Shown: positions 24,425 through 31,873 of the stretch, in pieces | How the letters are laid out: each line of letters starts with the position of its first letter | Position numbering within the stretch: the first letter of the stretch is position 1 | NCBI GenBank assembly: GCA_021734745.1 | Contig: JAIPIK010000006.1 | Location: forward strand, 1-57,994 | Reading direction: 5' to 3' | Source of the DNA: Candidatus Altimarinota bacterium | Lineage (GTDB): Bacteria > Patescibacteriota > Minisyncoccia > Phycocordibacterales > UBA5272 | DNA: 57,994 bases | The notes under the pieces: model-generated | The model's database searches: none | Seen by the model: only the letters and a program-made list of their open reading frames with translations | Told to the model about the DNA's origin: nothing | Translations under genes and position numbers: made by a program

Positions 24425-25057
24425 ATGGAAAAATTACTTTCAAAAAATCTAATAATAACTACTATAATTTTTGCGTTCGTATTATTGTTTATTAGTAATA
24501 CAGTAGCGAAACATCCTTTCTTTACATCAACACAGCGTAAAACGGAGAATTTGCAGAATAAACCGCCTATACTTACTTACTTTGATACTGCAAGATTAAG
24601 TGATTCAGATTCTGCTATAAAAATCTTCACTTCAGATGTTTCTAATGGCTTAGGGATATTATTTGTTTTTACCTTAAATGACACAGTTATTGACTCTCTC
24701 TTAATTCAGAATCCAAACATTGGTCCACCTACTTACAGGATTATAAAAGGATCCACTAAAGATTACCTTGTAGTTACCACTATTGAGGAAAGTGGCACTG
24801 GGTATATTAAAGAGGTTGATAGTTGGTATCGAGCAAATCAGTATTTTCACACTACAAATAAAGCGACACTTTCTTATACTGCAAAGTTAGGTTTTTATGG
24901 AGATGAAAAGGAAACTGAGGAAACTCTAGCAAACTATATTCCAAGTACTCTCACTCAAAATTCTATTGATGTTGAGTTCACTAAAAAGAAGTGTGAGAAA
25001 GTAACAAATAAATGTAAAACTTCCACAGAGAAGAAACACTTTATTTTTTTAAAGTAG
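24425..25057 (+). CDS. Membrane-anchored protein, 210 aa, unknown
   Basis: An N-terminal hydrophobic segment (about 9-26, NLIITTIIFAFVLLFI) with lysines before it indicates a signal anchor. The remaining about 180 residues are an extracytoplasmic, beta-rich, Thr-rich domain. Near the end, KKKCEKVTNKCKTSTEKKH has two cysteines that may pair. No known family recognised. Predicted leaderless. Its last nine bases overlap the convergent HTH gene. Confidence 0.6.
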   Translation: MEKLLSKNLIITTIIFAFVLLFISNTVAKHPFFTSTQRKTENLQNKPPILTYFDTARLSDSDSAIKIFTSDVSNGLGILFVFTLNDTVIDSLLIQNPNIGPPTYRIIKGSTKDYLVVTTIEESGTGYIKEVDSWYRANQYFHTTNKATLSYTAKLGFYGDEKETEETLANYIPSTLTQNSIDVEFTKKKCEKVTNKCKTSTEKKHFIFLK

Positions 25058-25450
25058 TGCTAGTAATTGTATTTTCTCACTTTCTGTAAGAGGTTCAGGG
25101 ATGAGGTCTTTCGAATTTCTTCCTGTCAATTCTTGCCTTTTAGAATACCCTCTTTCTTTGCCTAAAGTTTCAGCAACAAAAATTGATGCTTGTAGAGAAA
25201 CTTTTTCATCCCTTGAGTCAATTAGTGCTTCTATTTTACCTTCTGCTTTTTGCAGTTTTCTTTCTTGTTCATATACTAACCATTTATCAGCAAAATTGCC
25301 GAAATTATCGCTGGACCACTTAGACATAGTGTTATAGGGAATCTCAAGAATCTCTGCAGTTTCTTTCATATTTTTATTAACTAAAACAAGCTTACGAATT
25401 TCGGCAAACAGTTCTTCTGATAATTCAGTTGGTCTTCCTAGTTGGTTCAT
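25049..25450 (-). CDS. HTH protein resembling phage terminase small subunit
   Basis: A 133-aa protein from the ATG at 25450 (MNQLGRPTELSEE). The N-terminal GRP-xx-L pattern, then helix-turn-helix ETAEILEIPYNTMSKWS, and a central long helix resemble the homeodomain-like small terminase subunits of tailed phages and related DNA-binding proteins. The C-terminus (GYSKRQELTGRNSKDL) also recalls that group. Because no large terminase, portal or capsid gene exists here, it may serve as a regulator or origin-binding protein instead. A TATGGT on the reverse strand six nucleotides upstream supports the 25450 start over one at 25480. It overlaps the end of the 24425 gene by nine bases and is divergent from the HEPN/Toprim gene. 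Confidence 0.55.
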   Translation of the reverse strand: MNQLGRPTELSEELFAEIRKLVLVNKNMKETAEILEIPYNTMSKWSSDNFGNFADKWLVYEQERKLQKAEGKIEALIDSRDEKVSLQASIFVAETLGKERGYSKRQELTGRNSKDLIPEPLTESEKIQLLALL

Positions 25451-25525
25451 ATATTTACCATACCTCACGACACAAGACACAACAACTAATAGAAAATGTT
25501 ATAATTATTACTAATAAATAAAAAA

Positions 25526-26815
25526 ATGGGATCATATTGTTATCTAAAACTAGGAGATTTTTCTCTAATAAGCTCAAAATCTCAAGTTGAACCTGAGAGT
25601 ATGTTGATTTTTCGTGAAGCAGATAAAAAAGTATATGAGATAGATAACGGTCCAGATGAGCCACCAGAAAGAGTATATGAATACTCAAATACCGCAAATA
25701 ATATAAAAGAAAGGTTAAATGTAATGGGTCATACTATGACCAAAGTAGAAGAATCTTTTGGTTTACTAAGAATCTTAGAGTTAAAAAGATTAAAGGAGTA
25801 TATAGATGAAGATGCTTTTGGTATGGCTGAAAAATATGAGTTTCAGAAAAAAATTCTAGAAGAAAGCACTTTTCAAGAATTTGTTGAAGCTTGTAAAATT
25901 ATAAGAATAAATGACTTTACATATTTTTGTCTTAGAGAAGATGGAATATGTAAGCGTAAGCACAAACATGAATTTTCTGAGATTCTGAAGTATATTCTTG
26001 AGTTGAGTCAAGATGATGGCAGATTTCTTGGATTTTTAAATCTTGATTTGTATGACGAATTTTTAATCTTTTTACATACATGCCCTGATAATGAAATTGT
26101 GAAGATGGATATATCAGACCTAGTTAATGGTGGTTGGTATGATCACGATGACGAAGTATGCAATTATTCTATAAATCTTCTTAAACGAAGTCATTATATG
26201 AGTGAGAAAATTATCCTTTTAACTGAAGGATCTTCTGATAGACATATACTAGAATCAACTTTACACCTACTGTTTCCTCATCTTTCTGATTATTATTCAT
26301 TCATGAATTTTGAAACATCAAATGCGTCAGGTGGGGCAAGTTCTTTAGTTTCAACAATAAAATCTTTTACAGGTTCAGGTATTACTAACAGAATTATTGC
26401 AATCTTTGATAATGATACAGCTGGAAAGAATGCTATAAAAACTCTCGAGAAAACCGTAATCCCTCAAAACATTAAAGTAATGCAGTATCCAGATATTGAA
26501 CTAGCAGAAAAATATCCAACAATTGGACCATCAGGAAATGAGTTACTCAACGTTAACGGACGTGCAGCGGGAATTGAAATCTATCTAGGAAAAGAATCTT
26601 TGTTGGATAGTAACAACGAGTTAATTCCTGTTCAGTGGAAAGGTTATGACACTACCCTCAAGCAATACCAAGGAGAAATTATTGATAAGGCTGGGGCAGA
26701 AAAAAGATTTTTTGAAAAAATTAAAGAATGTAGAGCGGACCCAAAAATAATTTTATCTAAAGATTGGAAAGATCTGGAATCTATTTTTAATGTTATATTT
26801 AAGGCCTTTCAATAA
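25526..26815 (+). CDS. HEPN/Toprim-associated domain protein, putative anti-phage defence
   Basis: The 429 aa open with MGSYCYLKLGDFSLISSK, the hallmark of the HEPN/Toprim N-terminal domain. A helical middle region (about 70-225) follows, then a Toprim fold: Glu234 in LLTEGSSD and the metal-binding D-x-D (Asp295, Asp297) in IAIFDNDTAGKNA. Toprim domains cleave or rejoin nucleic acid with magnesium; related OLD-like and HEPN-linked proteins are associated with abortive phage defence. I do not see a clear R-x4-6-H HEPN motif. It is a single gene with its own TATAAT (25500-25505) and a leader of about a dozen bases. Carriage on a mobile element fits a defence cargo; function is inferred from the family, not shown. 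Confidence 0.75.
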   Translation: MGSYCYLKLGDFSLISSKSQVEPESMLIFREADKKVYEIDNGPDEPPERVYEYSNTANNIKERLNVMGHTMTKVEESFGLLRILELKRLKEYIDEDAFGMAEKYEFQKKILEESTFQEFVEACKIIRINDFTYFCLREDGICKRKHKHEFSEILKYILELSQDDGRFLGFLNLDLYDEFLIFLHTCPDNEIVKMDISDLVNGGWYDHDDEVCNYSINLLKRSHYMSEKIILLTEGSSDRHILESTLHLLFPHLSDYYSFMNFETSNASGGASSLVSTIKSFTGSGITNRIIAIFDNDTAGKNAIKTLEKTVIPQNIKVMQYPDIELAEKYPTIGPSGNELLNVNGRAAGIEIYLGKESLLDSNNELIPVQWKGYDTTLKQYQGEIIDKAGAEKRFFEKIKECRADPKIILSKDWKDLESIFNVIFKAFQ

Positions 26816-27058
26816 TGCACTTAAAACGTCTTCAATATTTCTTAGTTCTGAACGACATCGTTTGGAAAAAGGCTCAATATCCCACTAAACTGTAATTCGC
26901 TTTTAATCTTATTCCAATTCTGTGTTCTGAACATAGACACGTGTGAGAGCCAGTAAAAAACACCTAGATTTATCTAGGTGTTTTTGTATAGCAATTTGTT
27001 GAATTCTAACCTTAAGTAGATCATTTACATACACTTGCATCTATATGTATACATGGTA
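26816..27058. other. Non-coding stretch after the HEPN/Toprim gene, possible element right end
   Basis: No gene. It holds a strong terminator at 26956-26985 and two copies of GTTCTGAAC, an imperfect dyad, near 26844 and 26922. Such dyads could be operators or half of a serine-integrase attachment site, but I cannot match them to the tRNA end. The rest is AT-rich without visible signals. Confidence 0.4.
26956..26985 (+). terminator. Intrinsic terminator downstream of the HEPN/Toprim gene
   Basis: Perfect 14-bp stem AAAAACACCTAGAT/ATCTAGGTGTTTTT with a two-base loop. It is symmetrical enough to work in both directions. Confidence 0.9.
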
Positions 27059-27127
27059 TATACTATACACATCACCACGAAAGAGACCCTTATGAAGTTC
27101 TGTCTTCATCGGGGGCTTTTTTATTTT
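27059..27127 (+). ncRNA. Possible small RNA: promoter followed at once by a terminator hairpin
   Basis: TATACT at 27059-27064 is a good -10. About 20 bases after the predicted start lies a hairpin with ATGAAG/CTTCAT (27092-27097 with 27104-27109), outer C/G pairs and a run of T to 27127. The transcript would be about 50-55 nt and encode nothing. It may be a short RNA or simply a terminator for transcription from the left. The T-run overlaps the end of the reverse-strand NYN gene. Confidence 0.4.
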
Positions 27128-27627
27128 TGCACTCCAAGTATATTTTTCTGCTCGTTAATATAGGATATCTTAACCCCTGTTCTTTTGAGGAGTATCGAGC
27201 ACTTCTTTTCGTTAGCAGGAGAAAGAATACCTAAAAGCCTCTTTTCTGATGATACAAAACTAACAAGAGAAGAATAATCACCGTCACTGGATATTAATAT
27301 CATGTTTTTGTATGAGTTGGTGTAGAAATCTTGTGTGGCCTTTAGAACAAGATCAGCATCACAGTTACCTTTTGGTTTTCCGTTATTATCATAAACGACC
27401 TCTTTAAAAATCAAAATATACCCGCATTCTTGTAGATGAGCATACAATTTACTATATTTTGGTATGTTCCCTATAAATAGATATGCGGTTGTGATACTAA
27501 ACTTATCAGTTAGCCATACCCTAAACTTTTTGTAGTCCAGTTTCCAACCAAGAGTATTCATTCCCTGATGTAGATTTGCACCATCTATGTATGCGTGATT
27601 ATTTTCTTTTTCTAATTTTATAATCAA
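27121..27627 (-). CDS. NYN-domain (PIN-like, LabA/DUF88) ribonuclease-like protein
   Basis: A 168-aa PIN-like fold protein. The acidic active-site residues are in AYIDGANLHQG, GNCDADLVLKAT and LISSDGDYSSLV, the three conserved Asp regions of NYN nucleases, which process RNA in a metal-dependent way. Length is typical for single-domain LabA-type proteins. The start is probably TTG at 27627, since no ATG precedes AYIDGANL closely; TATAAT on the reverse strand lies 14 nt upstream. It is a lone gene. Its location next to the element and the HEPN/Toprim gene suggests a possible defence or RNA-decay role; this is inference only. Confidence 0.82.
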   Translation of the reverse strand: MIIKLEKENNHAYIDGANLHQGMNTLGWKLDYKKFRVWLTDKFSITTAYLFIGNIPKYSKLYAHLQECGYILIFKEVVYDNNGKPKGNCDADLVLKATQDFYTNSYKNMILISSDGDYSSLVSFVSSEKRLLGILSPANEKKCSILLKRTGVKISYINEQKNILGVQK

Positions 27628-27730
27628 AAGTATAACACTGGATTATAATTTTACACGCTGTGGTAATAAATCAAACTCCATTGGTCTATGTTAGGCGACT
27701 AGTAATTAGTATTAGTTACTAATAATAAAT

Positions 27731-27753
27731 AAAAAAGCACCGATAAGGTGCTT
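27731..27753 (-). terminator. Terminator of the 27787 gene (reverse strand)
   Basis: AAGCACC/GGTGCTT stem with a 5-nt loop and, on the reverse strand, TTTTTTATTTATT after it. Confidence 0.85.
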
Positions 27754-27786
27754 AAATAAAAGCTATTATAAGAAGTTTTAATTGTA

Positions 27787-28452
27787 CTAATTCTGATGTA
27801 GTCCGCGTTTGAGATATATTGAGTTAAAATTCTGAAGAGATGGTGCCAACCTTGATAGTTCTTCCACGCCAAGAAAAGGAATACTTTTTTGATCAGATAA
27901 ACTTTTGGAAATTTCTCCGTTTAAAATGAATCGCGGTAGTACTGATCTCAGAACAATAACTGCTAGTCCAAATGATTTTGACATTACTTGATAAGCTCTA
28001 CTGAACCAATCATCTTTATTTTTAGAGCTCTTTGCAAGTTCAAAATATAAATGTGTTCCCATGTTTGAAACATGTTCAAGTGAACGTGGCTCATGTCGGT
28101 TGTAACTTCTTTCTGGAAATAATGCAACATATTGTAAACATATATCAGCAATATCTTGAACACAAACTTCGTCAATTTCAGATACACCTAAACAATGTTT
28201 GTAAAAATCAAACGCTGATAGTTGTTCCATAAATTCAGGTCGCTTTGTAAAACGACACAACATTGTTGCAAGGTAATCCCTTAGGACTTCATCAACTGGT
28301 ATTTTTGTAGAAGTGCATGCATCACACACAAGAAGATACCATTGATACTCTGCTGTTTCTGCACGGACAAAACCCCTCTGATTTAGTGTGCTAAATCTTA
28401 CTTCATCCGTGATATTCTCCTGACCTTTAGCCACTACTATATTCGTACTCAT
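27787..28452 (-). CDS. Hypothetical protein, 221 aa
   Basis: I do not recognise it. The protein is soluble, mostly helical, with several cysteines (CDACTS, MLCRF, HCLGV) not arranged as a standard zinc site. A conserved-looking core is YFELAKSSKNKDDWFSRAYQVMSKSFG. The ATG at 28452 is preceded by AGGAGGT at 28456-28462, a full anti-Shine-Dalgarno match at a short spacing. It has its own terminator, so it is a single-gene unit of the Shine-Dalgarno class found for other unknown genes in this window. Confidence 0.65.
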   Translation of the reverse strand: MSTNIVVAKGQENITDEVRFSTLNQRGFVRAETAEYQWYLLVCDACTSTKIPVDEVLRDYLATMLCRFTKRPEFMEQLSAFDFYKHCLGVSEIDEVCVQDIADICLQYVALFPERSYNRHEPRSLEHVSNMGTHLYFELAKSSKNKDDWFSRAYQVMSKSFGLAVIVLRSVLPRFILNGEISKSLSDQKSIPFLGVEELSRLAPSLQNFNSIYLKRGLHQN

Positions 28453-28612
28453 AGTACCTCCTTTTTTTATGATAGGAACAGCTTACAACAATACTACACC
28501 TCATAAATACTCAATGCAAATATAAGCAATTACAGGCATTGCTAATATGTTTCATATATTGCAACTAATATATTGTATAATAAATATTATTAATATACAT
28601 AGTAAAAATCAT

Positions 28613-28801
28613 ATGAAAACTCTTAAATGTGACTTGTGTGATGTAACTGCTGAGGGTGAGACATTTGAAGATTGGATGGAGGCACTCAAACCTCATTATT
28701 TTACTACTCATCCTGAAATCATAAGTGACCCGACTAAAACGAAGAATGACATGGAAAACTGGATAGCTGAGAACAGAATCAGATTCGAAAGCACCTCCTA
28801 A
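28613..28801 (+). CDS. Small metal-binding-like protein (DUF1059-like), 62 aa
   Basis: It begins MKTLKCDLCDVTAEGETFEDW and then carries KPHYFTTHPE, giving a C-x2-C and H-x4-H pattern like a small zinc-binding DUF1059/C2H2-type protein. I chose the ATG at 28613; a frame from 28547 would add 22 hydrophobic residues translated from AT-rich promoter DNA. A TATAAT near 28574 gives a leader of about 30 nt. Function unknown. Confidence 0.6.
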   Translation: MKTLKCDLCDVTAEGETFEDWMEALKPHYFTTHPEIISDPTKTKNDMENWIAENRIRFESTS

Positions 28802-28939
28802 TTAACATACAGAAATACCATCTCGTGATATATTTTTAATATAGAACAAATATTGACTAAAGTAAATACGTAATGTAGTATCAAACTCGTAGTTAGCAGT
28901 TCCTTTCCTATATAATTTTGTAATGCCTTGGAGGTAATG

Positions 28940-29305
28940 ATGAGAGAGAAATTCAATTTTGAGCCCATAGATAATTTGGTTGAGCGTCGCATGAGGCAGC
29001 AAATGAGTCAGACTGAATTCTGGGGACAGTTTGGAATTACTCAAAGCTCGGGATCAGGTTATGAAAGTGGGAAAAAGGCCCCTGTTCAGGCAAATGTCCT
29101 GATGTCGAGAAAGAATCAAAATTTCAGCTTCAAACCTATCAAAAACCTTTTTGCAATTCGTGTAAAAAATGGAATGAATCAGACTGAATTTTGGGGACAA
29201 TTCAAAATCCCTCAGAGCACTGGGTCAAGGTATGAGAGTGGAGAGCGACCAGTTCCGAAATATATCACTGCACTTGTTCGGTTGGCATATCCAGACGTGA
29301 AATAA
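28940..29305 (+). CDS. Tandem-duplicated XRE-type helix-turn-helix protein, 121 aa
   Basis: The protein holds two copies of one HTH module: residues about 5-48 (SQTEFWGQFGITQSSGSGYESG) and about 60-105 (NQTEFWGQFKIPQSTGSRYESG), 16 of 22 positions identical in this core. Each copy looks like the helix 2-turn-helix 3 part of XRE/Cro regulators (QxEFW..xGIxQS.GSrYESG), so one chain may bind both halves of a DNA site. The second copy has the normal continuation (ALVRLAYPD), the first is cut short. The ATG at 28940 follows GGAGG (28930-28934) at a spacing of five; 28937 is too close. It forms a single-gene unit ended by a terminator. Target genes are unknown. Confidence 0.8.
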   Translation: MREKFNFEPIDNLVERRMRQQMSQTEFWGQFGITQSSGSGYESGKKAPVQANVLMSRKNQNFSFKPIKNLFAIRVKNGMNQTEFWGQFKIPQSTGSRYESGERPVPKYITALVRLAYPDVK

Positions 29306-29330
29306 AAATGTAAATAAATCTATATTAGAG

Positions 29331-29361
29331 AAGACAGGTCATCACGACCTGTCTTTTATTT
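29331..29361 (+). terminator. Intrinsic terminator after the HTH gene
   Basis: Perfect stem AAGACAGGTC/GACCTGTCTT, loop ATCAC, followed by TTATTTTG. Confidence 0.92.
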
Positions 29362-29387
29362 TGTTAGACTAAATACAACTTTTCTAA

Positions 29388-29393
29388 TATAAT
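29388..29393 (+). promoter_or_regulatory. -10 element (TATAAT) of the ABC exporter operon
   Basis: Perfect TATAAT six nucleotides before the ATG at 29400, a leaderless start for the ABC pair. Confidence 0.6.
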
Positions 29394-29399
29394 TAAATA

Positions 29400-30122
29400 A
29401 TGCTTAAAGTAAATAATCTGACAAAACATTTTGGTAATAATAAAGCGGTTGATGATGTAAGCTTTGAAATAAAAGATGGGGAAATTTTCTCTTTAATTGG
29501 TCCTAATAGTTCCGGTAAAACTACAATTGTTAAAAGTATTGTTGGTTTGTTGCAACCATCTAATGGAAATATTTTAATTGGTGAGTATGATATAGCTAAA
29601 AATCCTGAAAAAGCGAAAGCTCAAATTGGTTATATTCCGGATGAGCCATCTGTTTGGTCATATATGACTGGTGAGGAATTTTTGTATTTTACTCAAGCAT
29701 TATTTGGAGTTAGTGAAAAGATAAGGAAGGACAGTCTTCCAAAGTTACTTGAAAAATTTAGTTTGAATGGGTTGGAAAAACAATACTTTGAAGAGTATTC
29801 AAGAGGAAATAAACAGAAGTTTAGTATTCTTGCAGCAACTTCTCACAATCCTAAACTATTATTAATAGACGAGCCAATTGTTGGTCTTGATCCAACTGGA
29901 GCTGAAATAGCGAAGAAAATGTTTGTTGATTATGCAAGAAGTGGAGGCTCAGTACTCCTAGTAACTCACACATTACAGGTTGCACAAGAAATATCGGACC
30001 GTATAGGCTTTCTTAAAAATGGAAAACTTCTCACTGTCGGAACTCTGTCTCAACTGAGGCAAAAAGCAGATTTAGGAGAAAATGCATCACTGGAGGAGGT
30101 CTATAGAAAACTAGCATCTTAA
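29400..30122 (+). CDS. ABC transporter ATP-binding protein (ABC-2/exporter type)
   Basis: A 240-aa nucleotide-binding subunit. Walker A is GPNSSGKT (34-41), the signature is YSRGNKQKF (133-141, the EcsA-like variant of SGGMKQR), Walker B LLLIDEP (152-158) with the D-loop GLDP, and the switch His is at 190 (VTH). Length and motifs fit the CcmA/EcsA/ABC-2 exporter subfamily. The downstream permease starts seven bases after the stop, so the two form one exporter. The substrate is unknown; candidates in this kind of cell are peptides, lipids or cell-envelope parts. Confidence 0.94.
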   Translation: MLKVNNLTKHFGNNKAVDDVSFEIKDGEIFSLIGPNSSGKTTIVKSIVGLLQPSNGNILIGEYDIAKNPEKAKAQIGYIPDEPSVWSYMTGEEFLYFTQALFGVSEKIRKDSLPKLLEKFSLNGLEKQYFEEYSRGNKQKFSILAATSHNPKLLLIDEPIVGLDPTGAEIAKKMFVDYARSGGSVLLVTHTLQVAQEISDRIGFLKNGKLLTVGTLSQLRQKADLGENASLEEVYRKLAS

Positions 30123-30129
30123 ATTAAGT

Positions 30130-31806
30130 ATGATTAGACTTTTATTAAGTTTTGAAATTGGAAAAACAGCTAAATATTTTAAATCAAAACCTTTAGCAAA
30201 ACTCATCACTACTTTTTTGTTTATACTGGTATTTGTTTTTATTGGTGTAGGTATATATCATTTTTTTGTGTCAGGCTTTAGATATATAAATGCTGAAGAT
30301 GTAGTCGAAATACGCTCTGCGTTAACATTATTTTTATATGAAATTTTCTTACTATTAATAGCGGGTATAGTTATTTTTAGTAGTACGATTTCGGGAATTT
30401 TTAATTTGTTTCGCAATGATTATAATAACTGGATTATTAGCACACCAGGCTATACCTTACTTCCTAAATTAGTAATGATAAGAAGTTTATTTAGTTCAGC
30501 GTGGCCCCTACTTGTAATGTTCTTACCGATGGTTCTTGCTTTAAATAAGGTATATCATCTAGGATTCTTAAGTATAGCTACGATACTACTTTCAGTATTT
30601 ATTTTTTTAATTTCACTAAACGCTATAACACTTTCTCTAGTGGTTATTATTTGTCAAACTTACTACCTCGTCTCTAGAAAAATTAGTATGGTTAAGTTTC
30701 ATTTTGGCGGACTAGTTGGAATATTGCTATTCTTTTTCACTATAGTTTTAGCAATTCTTTGGAAAATAGTTTCGAGTATTGACCTAGTAAAACTATTCAA
30801 AGCTGAAGAAATAGAAGGTACTTTAAGTATTTTTACGATAGGTGACTACTTTAGATATTTACCTACTCATCCTTTGGCAATGGAAATATCTAATTGGCAG
30901 AGTGGGCAATTTGAATCTGCGATACTAAATTTTGCTACCATAGTTGTTACTGCGGTTGTGCTAGTTTTTATTTGGATATATGTATCGAAGCTATCTTATA
31001 AATTATGGCAAAAATTACAAGAAGGAACATTTGGTGGTGAAATAAAAAATACCTCGATTAGCGTGGTAAAAAAAGCTTACACTTTTAGTGGAGGTAAAAT
31101 AATGGCAGTATTTAAGAAGGAAGCATTGATATCTAGCAGAGATTATAAAGGAATATTATGGTTCATGTTTTTATTCTTTATATGGCTATTGCAAATTGGT
31201 GCTAATTTGATGTTAGGTAATAATATTCAAAGACAGCAAGTAGATATGACTACAAAGGTCGCAATTATTCAAGCATTACAGTTTATTATTGCAATATATT
31301 TTATCTCTTCATTTACTCTGCGTTTTGTTTTCCCATCTTTTAGTATAGAAAAGAGAACAGCTTGGATATTAGCTAGTGCACCACTTAGTCTTAAAAGAAT
31401 ATTTTTTGGCAAATATCTATTCTATACATCATTTTTTGTTGTACTCGGACTTATTATGAGTTCTATAAGTATTATGATATTAAACCTAGTATTTAGTTAC
31501 GCCTTTTATACTATTTTAATATTTATCTCGACTATAATATTCATAGTTACGTTAGGATTATCTCTTGGTGCTGTTTTCCCGAGCACTGAGACAGACAATC
31601 CTGAAATAATTAGTACGAGTCTACCTGGTTTATTTTTTACAGCAACAGCGCTAATCTATGGTGCAATAAGTACCAAAATTCTCTACTCTACCCTTCTTTC
31701 AGGAAATGCTACTTTGTTGATACTGTTCGTTCTGTTCACACTATCTTCAATTGCTCTAATTTTAAGAAAAATACCAGTATTAATTAGTACTAAGATTTTT
31801 TACTAG
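30130..31806 (+). CDS. ABC exporter permease, 558 aa
   Basis: A large polytopic membrane protein made of two similar halves of about six helices each (about 25-50, 70-95, 115-135, 140-175, 185-215 and 265-285, then again from about 335 to the end), separated by a soluble stretch around 290-325 (YKLWQKLQEGTFGGE). An aromatic motif (FRNDYNNWIISTPG) after the second helix of the first half recurs as FSIEKRTAWILASAPL in the second, as in duplicated ABC-2 type permeases. It is the partner of the ATPase seven bases upstream. The next gene has its own promoter. Substrate unknown. Confidence 0.85.
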   Translation: MIRLLLSFEIGKTAKYFKSKPLAKLITTFLFILVFVFIGVGIYHFFVSGFRYINAEDVVEIRSALTLFLYEIFLLLIAGIVIFSSTISGIFNLFRNDYNNWIISTPGYTLLPKLVMIRSLFSSAWPLLVMFLPMVLALNKVYHLGFLSIATILLSVFIFLISLNAITLSLVVIICQTYYLVSRKISMVKFHFGGLVGILLFFFTIVLAILWKIVSSIDLVKLFKAEEIEGTLSIFTIGDYFRYLPTHPLAMEISNWQSGQFESAILNFATIVVTAVVLVFIWIYVSKLSYKLWQKLQEGTFGGEIKNTSISVVKKAYTFSGGKIMAVFKKEALISSRDYKGILWFMFLFFIWLLQIGANLMLGNNIQRQQVDMTTKVAIIQALQFIIAIYFISSFTLRFVFPSFSIEKRTAWILASAPLSLKRIFFGKYLFYTSFFVVLGLIMSSISIMILNLVFSYAFYTILIFISTIIFIVTLGLSLGAVFPSTETDNPEIISTSLPGLFFTATALIYGAISTKILYSTLLSGNATLLILFVLFTLSSIALILRKIPVLISTKIFY

Positions 31807-31861
31807 TCTATGTTGGTAATAATTTTGCCACTTATTAATTAATAACTCTGTGTATTTTTGG

Positions 31862-31867
31862 TATAAT
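31862..31867 (+). promoter_or_regulatory. -10 element (TATAAT) of the MBL-fold gene
   Basis: Perfect TATAAT six nucleotides before the ATG at 31874; it rules out the alternative start at 31850, which lies upstream of it. Confidence 0.65.
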
Positions 31868-31873
31868 ATATAT

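Larger units (their letters stand above)
18003..26985. mobile_element. Probable integrated element at tRNA-Asn (right end uncertain)
   Basis: The left boundary is set by the recombinase gene ending inside the tRNA 3' end. The contents form two gene blocks diverging from an RNA/origin-like region at 22.2-22.45 kb: to the left an unknown protein, a small protein, a phage gene II/X-like Rep, a small protein and the large serine recombinase; to the right small membrane proteins, a secreted Cys-rich peptidoglycan-binding protein and two anchored proteins. An HTH terminase-like gene and a HEPN/Toprim gene follow. No packaging ATPase (Zot), relaxase or large terminase is present. I could not find a copy of the tRNA 3' end to the right, so the right end is a guess placed at the terminator after the HEPN/Toprim gene. 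It could be a rolling-circle plasmid or an inovirus-like provirus. Confidence 0.55.

Noticed and set aside
26844-26930. Two GTTCTGAAC dyads as the right attachment site of the element
   Set aside because: No matching sequence occurs at the tRNA/recombinase end, so there is no evidence that they are att sites; kept only as a note.
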